Shown here piece by piece: positions 17,682 through 24,110 of a stretch of DNA of 34,598 bases. The stretch comes from Clostridia bacterium (GTDB lineage Bacteria; Bacillota_A; Clostridia; UBA1381), in the NCBI GenBank assembly GCA_017451145.1, contig JAFSSG010000023.1, positions 1 to 34,598 of the forward strand, read 5' to 3'. Position 1 is the first letter of the stretch. Every line of letters begins with the position of its first letter. The notes under the pieces are model-generated. The model saw nothing but the letters and a program-made list of their open reading frames with translations. It did not search any database and was not told the origin of the DNA. The translations under genes and the position numbers were made by a program.

Positions 17682-17926
17682 CGGAAAATCCGTGATACCA
17701 CCTCAATTCGCCCGTATCTCACGATAGCGGACCTCGCAAGGTATGAAACCTTATGCTGTAACGGGCATACCCGCCGCAGCCTACAAGGAAAAATCCGTTC
17801 GGTGCGGAGCTCACGAAGCGTATTTCATACATATCTTTTCCATCGGCTCGCAGCAACCGCCGACTCTCTCAAAGGCTCCGGATATGACTACTTAAAATTC
17901 GGTCATCGCTTTTAATATTAAACTAC
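17651..17926 (-). ncRNA. T-box leader (tRNA-sensing riboswitch), candidate Tyr specifier
   Basis: Minus-strand leader of about 275 nt with T-box landmarks. Stem I begins AGCGATGA (K-turn half) and closes with TTCGTGAGCT near 17817-17808. The loop-E half AGTA is at 17889-17892 and faces GAA at 17824-17826. The AG bulge GAGAGAG and the distal stem TCGGC/GCCGA follow the expected order. The T-box sequence AGGTGGTATCACGG is at 17690-17703, and a terminator follows. After the GAA the strand reads A-TAC-G, so TAC (17820-17822, Tyr) is my candidate specifier: it ends in C and has a purine on its 3' side, as T-boxes favour. The alternative in-line codon ATA (Ile) fits less well. The bulge TGGT implies a tRNA with discriminator A, allowed for Tyr, Phe and Ile but not for Trp (G). 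Uncharged tRNA would allow read-through into the five-gene operon. Confidence 0.93.
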
Positions 17927-17932
17927 CGAATA

Positions 17933-17961
17933 ATTATACTCCAAACCGCAATAAATGTCAA
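17933..17961 (-). promoter_or_regulatory. sigma-A promoter of the T-box operon
   Basis: On the minus strand perfect TTGACA (17956-17961) and perfect TATAAT (17933-17938) with a 17-base spacer. Transcription would start near 17926. The divergent promoter begins only 28 bases away. Confidence 0.92.
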
Positions 17962-17989
17962 TATTTTTTTCAATGAATAAAAAAATATG

Positions 17990-18018
17990 TTGACATATGG
18001 GAAAAGTTATGCTATACT
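17990..18018 (+). promoter_or_regulatory. sigma-A promoter of the leader-peptide operon
   Basis: Perfect TTGACA (17990-17995) and TATACT (18013-18018) separated by 17 bases. Transcription would start near 18025, giving a leader of about 200 nt before the LeuA-like gene. Confidence 0.9.
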
Positions 18019-18045
18019 CGTAGAAAAATGATGGGAAGATTTGTT

Positions 18046-18141
18046 ATGCCACAAGTAAAATCAATGAACTTGATAAACCTACTTAGCACTGACCTACTTA
18101 TTCTATGCGGAAAGAGTAACAGTGCTGTTTGTCGTGCATGA
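18046..18141 (+). CDS. Leu-rich leader peptide (31 codons) of an attenuator
   Basis: Small reading frame inside the leader RNA, starting with ATG behind GGGAAG at good spacing and ending with TGA. The middle reads NLINLLSTDLLIL, with 6 Leu in 31 residues (codons TTG, CTA, CTT, CTA, CTT, CTA) and two Ile. It ends CGKSNSAVCRA. Three of the Leu codons are CTA, a codon also exploited in the enterobacterial leuL leader. An in-frame ATG at 18028 would give a longer form but lies too close to the predicted transcript start. The RNA coding the peptide contains AGCACTG (18088-18094), whose complement lies at 18119-18125, as a possible pause hairpin. Ribosome stalling at Leu codons when Leu-tRNA is scarce would disturb this fold and the attenuator downstream. 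No homolog search was possible; the odd conserved-looking C-terminal end is not explained by Leu sensing. Confidence 0.72.
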   Translation: MPQVKSMNLINLLSTDLLILCGKSNSAVCRA

Positions 18142-18170
18142 TTGAAATTCACAAATTTACTTGGAATTTT

Positions 18171-18211
18171 CAGGAATTTACGGTGACAGCCGCAAATTCC
18201 TGTTTTAGTTT
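18171..18211 (+). terminator. Attenuator hairpin before the LeuA-like gene
   Basis: Stem of 9 bp, CAGGAATTT (18171-18179) with its complement at 18194-18202, topped by CGG/CCG across one mismatch with loop TGACAG, then TTTTAGTTT. It lies 30 bases after the leader-peptide stop. AAATTC at 18145-18150 can pair with GAATTT at 18174-18179, a plausible competing antiterminator. Confidence 0.7.
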
Positions 18212-18225
18212 GAAAGGAAAAGGTT

Positions 18226-19620
18226 ATGAAAAAGGTAAAAATAGCGGACGTGACATTAAGAGAGGACGAAAAAAGCGGATTTTTGAGCTTTAAGGAAAAG
18301 ATAAACCTTGCGAAAAAGCTTGATAAACTTTGCGTCGATATAATCGAAACGGCAAAAATATCGAATGCGAAAACCGATATTCTGTTTTTGCATACAATAG
18401 CACCGCTACTGAAAAACAGCATAATTTCATGCCCTGTTGAGCTGAGCGAAAAGTCAATCGAACAGGCGGGGGAGGCACTGAAGGGCGTTTCCAAATTCCG
18501 TTTAAAACTCGCCGTTCCCGTTTCAAGCGTACAGATGGAATATATTTGCGGCAAAAAGCCCGATAAGGTTATAGAGCTTATAGAAGAGCTTACAAAAAAA
18601 TGCGTTTCTATTTGTGAGGATGTGGAATTTTCCGCACTCGATGCAACCAGGAGCGAGGCTGACTTTTTGTATAAGGCGGTCAAGGTCGCAATTTCCGCAG
18701 GAGCAAAAACGGTAACGGTATGCGACAGTGCAGGTGAAATGCTGCCGTCGGAATATGAAGCCTTTATAAAGGGAATGTACGAAAATGTACCCGAACTTGC
18801 AAATGTCACCCTTGCGACAGAGTGCAGTAACAGCTTGGATATGGGCTGTGCCTGTCTTGCACACGGCGTTAAAAGCGGCGTCGGCGAAATAAAAACATCC
18901 ATTGACGGCAAAAACCAGACGGCACTTTTGTCGGCGGCAAGGATTTTTAAAGCACGTAGCGACTTTTTCGACGCATATACGGACCTTAACTATACCGAGC
19001 TCGAACATACGGTGTCAAGGCTCGGATTTGCCAGAATTCAGGAGATAAAGACGGAAAATCTGTCGCAAACCGACAAAAGCGAAGGCATCGTTTTAAGCGA
19101 TAAGGACGATATAAAAACTGTCACTATTGCTGTGCAAAGGTTGGGATATGACCTGTCGCAAGAGGATATGAAAAACGTATATGACGAGTTCCAAAAGGTC
19201 GCAAAAAAGAAACAGGTGGGCGAAAAGGAGCTTGATGTCATAGTTGCCTCTGCCGCACTTCAAACCGCACCTTTATATAAGCTTAAAAGCTATACCATAA
19301 ACAGCGGAAATCTGATAAACTCGTCGTGCGTAATGGTACTTTCAAAGGACGGCGAGGAAATTCAGGGCATGACGGTAGGCGACGGACCGATTGACGCGGC
19401 TTTTCAATGTATAGAAAAAATCGCAGGAAGGAAATTTGAGCTTGATGATTTCCAGATACAGTCGGTAACTGAGGGAAAAGAGGCAGTCGGCGTAACGGTT
19501 GTTAAGTTAAGAAGCAGCGGAAAGCTCTATTCGGGCAAGGGAATTTCTACCGATATTGTGGAATCGAGCATCAACGCATATATAAACGCACTCAACAAAA
19601 TCTGCTTTGAAGAGGCGTAA
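18226..19620 (+). CDS. LeuA-like protein with regulatory domain, degenerate metal site
   Basis: 464 residues with the layout of 2-isopropylmalate synthase: HMGL-like TIM barrel (about 3-260), linker, and C-terminal LeuA allosteric/dimerisation domain (about 330-462, including SAALQTAPLYKLKSY and GMTVGDGPIDAAFQCI). In the barrel, Asp8 and Arg12 of the DxTLRDGEQ-like motif are kept as DVTLREDEKS, and VEFSALDATRSE is well conserved. The metal-binding HxHND, expected near residues 199-203, is ECSNS, so both His ligands are missing, and the GERAGN loop is IDGKNQT. Ordinary aldol-type condensation is therefore doubtful. It may be a regulatory or repurposed member that still binds Leu through its C-terminal domain. 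AAGGAAAAGG precedes the ATG. First gene after a Leu-rich leader peptide, cotranscribed with the ligase fusion and BCAT genes. Confidence 0.82.
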   Translation: MKKVKIADVTLREDEKSGFLSFKEKINLAKKLDKLCVDIIETAKISNAKTDILFLHTIAPLLKNSIISCPVELSEKSIEQAGEALKGVSKFRLKLAVPVSSVQMEYICGKKPDKVIELIEELTKKCVSICEDVEFSALDATRSEADFLYKAVKVAISAGAKTVTVCDSAGEMLPSEYEAFIKGMYENVPELANVTLATECSNSLDMGCACLAHGVKSGVGEIKTSIDGKNQTALLSAARIFKARSDFFDAYTDLNYTELEHTVSRLGFARIQEIKTENLSQTDKSEGIVLSDKDDIKTVTIAVQRLGYDLSQEDMKNVYDEFQKVAKKKQVGEKELDVIVASAALQTAPLYKLKSYTINSGNLINSSCVMVLSKDGEEIQGMTVGDGPIDAAFQCIEKIAGRKFELDDFQIQSVTEGKEAVGVTVVKLRSSGKLYSGKGISTDIVESSINAYINALNKICFEEA

Positions 19621-19655
19621 AATATATCTTTGGAAGCAGAAAGGAATGATATAAA

Positions 19656-22118
19656 ATGAATTTGTCCTTTTCGACAAACCGTTGGAAAAATGTAGAGCTT
19701 GACGAATTTATTAAAATCGCCAAGGAATACAAGTTTTCGGGCATTGAAATACATGATACCAACGAAATAAAGGGATTTTCCGAAACATATCATCTGCTGG
19801 TGGAAAACGGACTTAAAATCTCGTGTATAGATATGGTTTCCGACATATCGGAAAACGGCACACAAGCCCTTTTGGAGCTTGAAAGCTGTATAGATGCGGC
19901 AATCGCTCTGCACACAAAGTATATAAGGATAAAGGCACTGAAAGATAAGTCGGGGGCAAGGGATTTTGTAAAAAATGCACTGCCCAAGGCGGAAAAAAGC
20001 GGGATAATCCTGCTTGTTGAAACGGTTGGCGTCTTTTCCGACACAAAGGAACTTGCCGATTTTTTGAATGAGTTTGCCTGTGACAATCTCGCGGCACTTT
20101 GGGATTTGCATTACCCTTACCGTTTGCATGGCGAACAGCCCGAGCAAACGGTCAAAAACTTAGGTGCATATATACGGCATATTCATATGAAGGATTCGGA
20201 CGGCGAAAACTCGTTTAGCTTAATGGGCGAAGGGTCACTTCCGATTTCCGATGTTATAAACGCTCTGCGTTCCATAAACTATGACGGTTTTATGTCGATA
20301 GAATGGGATCCACGCTGGGACAGCGACATAGACGAGATGGATATAATTTTTCCGCATTTTGTGAGTTTTATGTCGCGGTTTGAAAATTTGTCCAGAAAAA
20401 AGCACACGCTTTATGAGAACAGGAAGGGTACGGGAAAATTTGTCTGGAAAAAGGACGCTCTTATCGAAAAGACTTTTTCGCAGGTTTTGGACTCTATGGC
20501 GGAGATTTTCCCTGACCAACTCGCATTCAAATATACGACGCTTGACTATACGAGGACATATTCGCAGTTTCGCGACGAAGTTGATGAATTTTGCCGTAGC
20601 CTTATCGCTTTGGGCGTTAAAAAGGGTACGCATATTGCGATTTGGGCGACAAATGTCCCTGAATGGTATATAACCTTTTGGGCAGCGGTCAAAATCGGTG
20701 CGGTTTTGGTTACAGTAAATACCGCATATAAAATTCACGAGCTTGAATATCTTTTAAAACAGTCGGACACGCACACGCTTGTTATGATCAAGGGTTGGCG
20801 TGACTCAAAGTATAACGAGATAGTAGCAGAGCTTTGCCCAGAGCTTCAGAACATGAACTCGGGCGAACAATTACACTCGAAAAGACTTCCGTTTTTGCGG
20901 AATATTATAACGGTTGGATACAGACAAAAGGGCTGTATAACTTGGAAAGAGGCAAAGGGCATGGCGTCAAAAGTGCCGATTTCCGAGGTTTACCGCATGG
21001 CGTCGCAAGTGAATATCCACGATGTCTGCAATATGCAATATACATCAGGCACAACGGGATTTCCCAAGGGCGTAATGCTCACGCATTACAATGTTGTGAA
21101 TAACGGAAAATGTATCGGTGACAGAATGGATTTGTCAACGGCGGACAGAATGATGATACAAGTGCCTATGTTCCACTGTTTCGGTATGGTACTTGCTATG
21201 ACTGCCACAATGACGCATGGCGGAACATTGCTTCCTCTGCCGTACTTTACGCCGAAACCTGCACTTGCCTGTATCAATCAGGAGCGTATAACGGCGTTTC
21301 ACGGTGTGCCGACCATGTTTATAGCCATGCTGTCGCACCCTGATTTTGAAAAGACTGATTTTTCCTATATGCGTACAGGAATTATGGCGGGTTCGCCGTG
21401 TCCGATTTCGGCTATGAACGATGTCGTAAACAAGATGAATATGAAGGAAATCGTAATCGTTTACGGTCAGACCGAGGCGTCACCCGGCTGTACTATGAGC
21501 AGTACCGACGATCCGATTGAGGTGCGTGTTTCAACGGTTGGCAGGGCAATGCCCGAAATCGAGTGCAAAATAGTTGATCCCGAAACGAATGAGGAGCTTC
21601 CCGATAACGTAACGGGCGAATTTGTCGCACGTGGATATAACATAATGAAGGGCTATTATAAAATGCCGAAGGAAACGGCAGCCGCGATTGACGAAGACGG
21701 TTGGCTTCATACGGGAGATTTGGCACTTCGCACACCTGAGGGTAACTACCGCATAACAGGGCGTCTTAAAGATATGATTATCCGTGGCGGTGAGAACATA
21801 TATCCAAAGGAAATCGAGGAATTTATCTACACGCACGAAAAGGTCAAGGATGTGCAGGTAATAGGTGTTCCCGACGAGCAGTACGGCGAGGAGATTATGG
21901 CGTGTATCATCTTAAAAGAGGGCGAGAGTATGACCGCTGATGAGATGAAAGAGTATGTTAAAAGCCATATGGCAAAGCATAAAGTGCCCAAATATATAGA
22001 TTTTGTAGATAGCTTCCCGATGAACGCGGCAGGTAAGATTTTAAAATTCCAGATGCGTGACGACGCGGCAAAAAGATTGGGTATTAAAAAGGTTTCGGGG
22101 ATTGTGACTAAGGAATAA
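19656..22118 (+). CDS. Fusion of sugar-phosphate-isomerase-like TIM barrel and AMP-dependent acyl-CoA ligase
   Basis: 820 residues in one open frame. Residues 1-245 are a xylose-isomerase-like TIM barrel (AP_endonuc_2 family) with a complete set of likely metal ligands: Glu122 in LLVETVGVF, Asp150 in ALWDLHYPYR, His177 in RHIHMKDSDGE and Glu216 in MSIEWDPR. Residues about 265-815 are a class I adenylate-forming ligase: MQYTSGTTGFPKGVMLTH, VYGQTEASPG, GWLHTGDLA, GRLKDMIIRGGENIYPKEIE and the catalytic-Lys region NAAGKILKFQMR. The barrel resembles hydroxypyruvate isomerase or sugar epimerases, but its substrate is unknown. The ligase half resembles medium-chain acyl-CoA synthetases of the FadK/YngI type. 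AAAGGA precedes ATG 19656. It lies 35 bases after the LeuA-like gene and 22 before the aminotransferase gene. Confidence 0.87.
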   Translation: MNLSFSTNRWKNVELDEFIKIAKEYKFSGIEIHDTNEIKGFSETYHLLVENGLKISCIDMVSDISENGTQALLELESCIDAAIALHTKYIRIKALKDKSGARDFVKNALPKAEKSGIILLVETVGVFSDTKELADFLNEFACDNLAALWDLHYPYRLHGEQPEQTVKNLGAYIRHIHMKDSDGENSFSLMGEGSLPISDVINALRSINYDGFMSIEWDPRWDSDIDEMDIIFPHFVSFMSRFENLSRKKHTLYENRKGTGKFVWKKDALIEKTFSQVLDSMAEIFPDQLAFKYTTLDYTRTYSQFRDEVDEFCRSLIALGVKKGTHIAIWATNVPEWYITFWAAVKIGAVLVTVNTAYKIHELEYLLKQSDTHTLVMIKGWRDSKYNEIVAELCPELQNMNSGEQLHSKRLPFLRNIITVGYRQKGCITWKEAKGMASKVPISEVYRMASQVNIHDVCNMQYTSGTTGFPKGVMLTHYNVVNNGKCIGDRMDLSTADRMMIQVPMFHCFGMVLAMTATMTHGGTLLPLPYFTPKPALACINQERITAFHGVPTMFIAMLSHPDFEKTDFSYMRTGIMAGSPCPISAMNDVVNKMNMKEIVIVYGQTEASPGCTMSSTDDPIEVRVSTVGRAMPEIECKIVDPETNEELPDNVTGEFVARGYNIMKGYYKMPKETAAAIDEDGWLHTGDLALRTPEGNYRITGRLKDMIIRGGENIYPKEIEEFIYTHEKVKDVQVIGVPDEQYGEEIMACIILKEGESMTADEMKEYVKSHMAKHKVPKYIDFVDSFPMNAAGKILKFQMRDDAAKRLGIKKVSGIVTKE

Positions 22119-22140
22119 TTTTTAAAAGGAGATATAAAAA

Positions 22141-23199
22141 ATGGAAATCAAAATTACAAAAACACAAAATCCAAAGGAAAAGCAAAAGGAAAATCTCGGT
22201 TTCGGCAAGGTTTTTACCGACCATATGTTCGTTATGGACTATGAACGTGGTAAGGGCTGGTCTAATGCAAGGATAATTCCCTTCCAGAACCTGAATCTTC
22301 ATCCGGCTGCAACAGTTTTCCACTACGGTGCGGAGATTTTTGAGGGATTAAAGGCATACAGAACGGCAGACGGAAGCGTTCAGCTGTTCAGACCTATCGA
22401 AAATGTACGCAGAATGAACAATTCCGCAGAAAGAATAGGACTTCCGCAGATGCCGGAAGAGGATATGCTTTCCGCAATTTTGGAATTTGTAAAGGTTGAA
22501 AAGGATTGGGTGCCGTACGGCGAGGGCGAGTCTTTGTATTTAAGACCATTCATGTTCGGAAATGATGAACACTTGGGCGTTCACTCCATAAACAGAGCGG
22601 AATTTTTGATAATTGCGTCACCTTCGGGAAGTTATTATCAAGAGGGAATAAACCCTGTTAAAATCATGATTGAGGACCAAGACGTAAGAGCGGTAAGAGG
22701 CGGTACAGGCTATGCAAAATGCGGTGGAAACTACGCAGCGGCAACACGTGCCGGAGAAAAGGCAGAAAAGCTCGGCTTTACGCAGGTTTTGTGGCTTGAC
22801 GGTGTTGAGAGAAAATATATCGAAGAAGTCGGTGCAATGAATGTCATGATGAAGATTGACGGCGAAATCGTAACACCTATGCTCAGTGGCTCAATTCTTC
22901 CCGGTATAACAAGAAAATCCATAATCGAGCTGTTGAAATCAAAGGGCTATAAAGTTAACGAACGCAAAATCAGTATTGACGAAATAATTGACGCATTAAA
23001 GAGCGGAAAGATGGAAGAGTTCTGGGGTTGCGGAACGGCGGCAGTTGTTTCGCCTGTCGGTGAGCTTTGCTATGAGGGCGAGACCTTTATCATAAACGAT
23101 AACAAAATCGGCGAAACAACGCAGATGCTCTACGATACCCTGACCGATATCCAATGGGGCAGAGCGGAAGACAAGTTTGGCTGGATAACAAGGATTTAA
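22141..23199 (+). CDS. ilvE: Branched-chain amino acid aminotransferase
   Basis: PLP fold-type IV aminotransferase that interconverts Leu, Ile and Val with their 2-oxoacids, using glutamate/2-oxoglutarate. The 352-residue length and the start-to-end match fit the long BCAT subgroup. Visible motifs are HYGAEIFEGLKAY, GTGYAKCGGNYAA (PLP Lys193), GFTQVLWLDGVERKYIEEVG and GCGTAAVVSPVGEL. AAAAGGAGA precedes the ATG. Its position in an operon headed by a Leu-rich leader peptide and containing an acyl-CoA ligase suggests the final amination step to Leu or related amino acids, or the first step of their breakdown. I favour synthesis because of the leader. Confidence 0.95.
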   Translation: MEIKITKTQNPKEKQKENLGFGKVFTDHMFVMDYERGKGWSNARIIPFQNLNLHPAATVFHYGAEIFEGLKAYRTADGSVQLFRPIENVRRMNNSAERIGLPQMPEEDMLSAILEFVKVEKDWVPYGEGESLYLRPFMFGNDEHLGVHSINRAEFLIIASPSGSYYQEGINPVKIMIEDQDVRAVRGGTGYAKCGGNYAAATRAGEKAEKLGFTQVLWLDGVERKYIEEVGAMNVMMKIDGEIVTPMLSGSILPGITRKSIIELLKSKGYKVNERKISIDEIIDALKSGKMEEFWGCGTAAVVSPVGELCYEGETFIINDNKIGETTQMLYDTLTDIQWGRAEDKFGWITRI

Positions 23200-23200
23200 A

Positions 23201-23995
23201 ATGTATAAAGTTTTAGATATGCATTGTCATATTTTCCCCGATAAAGTCGCACTTAAAGCGGCGATGGCGATAGGGAAATTCTATGACGCAAAAATGAAAA
23301 TGGACGGAAAAGCCGACACCCTCATAAAAGCGGGGCATGACGCAGGATTTACACATTATCTCGTGCAATCGGTTGCTACTACGCCTAAGCAGGTTTCAAG
23401 GATAAATAATTTTATCGCAGAGGCTGTGGCAAAAAGTGACGGCAAGATGACAGGCTTTGGGGCTATGCACCCCGAAAGCGAAAATATGCAAGGGGATATC
23501 GAGGAGCTGATTTCGCTCGGATTAAAAGGAGTAAAACTGCACCCCGATATACAAGGGTATAAGTCGGACGATTACCGTATGCTCAAAATCTACGAGCTTT
23601 GCGAAAAGTATTCTCTGCCCGTACTTATCCATTGCGGCGACTCCCGTTACGATAATTCCAATCCGAACAGGATAGGACCGATACTCGATATTTACGACAA
23701 CCTGACCGTTATCGGTGCACATTTTGGGGGATATACCGTCTGGGAAGAAGCGGCGGAAAAGCTTTCAAAGTACAAGAATTTTTATGTTGATACAAGCTCG
23801 TCCCTTTTCGCACTCAAAAAAGGCACAGCCGAAAAAATAATAAGCATTTACGGTGTGGATAAGGTTTTGTTCGGCACAGACTATCCCATGTGGGAGCCTA
23901 AAGAGGAACTAAAAAGATTTTTGGCACTCGACCTTTCGGAAGACGAGAAAAAGAAAATCTTATGGGATAACGGTGCAAGGCTTTTAGGAATTTAA
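23201..23995 (+). CDS. Amidohydrolase-family metal-dependent hydrolase
   Basis: 264-residue TIM-barrel protein of the Amidohydro_2 (PF04909-like) group. Expected metal and catalytic residues are present: DMHCHIF (His8, His10), KLHPDIQG (His), VLIHCGDSR (His), VIGAHFGG (His) and LFGTDYPMW (Asp). The group includes decarboxylases and lactone or amide hydrolases. The substrate is not evident. It begins one base after the ilvE stop, so it belongs to the same operon, and it is followed by a strong terminator. A role on a carboxylate intermediate of the same pathway, such as decarboxylation or hydrolysis, is possible but not shown. Confidence 0.85.
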   Translation: MYKVLDMHCHIFPDKVALKAAMAIGKFYDAKMKMDGKADTLIKAGHDAGFTHYLVQSVATTPKQVSRINNFIAEAVAKSDGKMTGFGAMHPESENMQGDIEELISLGLKGVKLHPDIQGYKSDDYRMLKIYELCEKYSLPVLIHCGDSRYDNSNPNRIGPILDIYDNLTVIGAHFGGYTVWEEAAEKLSKYKNFYVDTSSSLFALKKGTAEKIISIYGVDKVLFGTDYPMWEPKEELKRFLALDLSEDEKKKILWDNGARLLGI

Positions 23996-24026
23996 AAAAA
24001 TCTGCGGATTTTTCCGCAGATTTTTT
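23994..24026 (+). terminator. Intrinsic terminator of the leader-peptide operon
   Basis: 8-bp GC-containing stem TCTGCGGA (24001-24008) with its complement at 24013-24020, loop TTTT, extended by A-T pairs and followed by six T. It directly follows the amidohydrolase stop. Confidence 0.9.
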
Positions 24027-24046
24027 GTGTTATTTTTCAAAAACAC

Positions 24047-24075
24047 TTGACATACTATTTAATATAGTTTAAAAT
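24047..24075 (+). promoter_or_regulatory. sigma-A promoter with overlapping palindromes
   Basis: TTGACA (24047-24052) and TAAAAT (24070-24075) with a 17-base spacer, 35 bases before the acyl-CoA synthetase gene. The spacer and -10 carry inverted repeats: ACTAT/ATAGT around 24054-24068, and TACTATTT (24053-24060) with AAATAGTA (24072-24079). These are good operator candidates. Confidence 0.82.
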
Positions 24076-24110
24076 AGTATTAAATATTAGATGATGTAGA
24101 GGTTACGATT

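Noticed and set aside
17651..17926. T-box as a Trp sensor because of the indolepyruvate name of IorAB
   Set aside because: No TGG lies in the specifier position, and the TGGT bulge predicts discriminator A whereas bacterial tRNA-Trp has G.
19527..20147. Minus-strand 206-codon open frame antisense to the TIM-barrel domain
   Set aside because: No ribosome binding site or family motif; the plus strand codes a conserved barrel with complete metal ligands.
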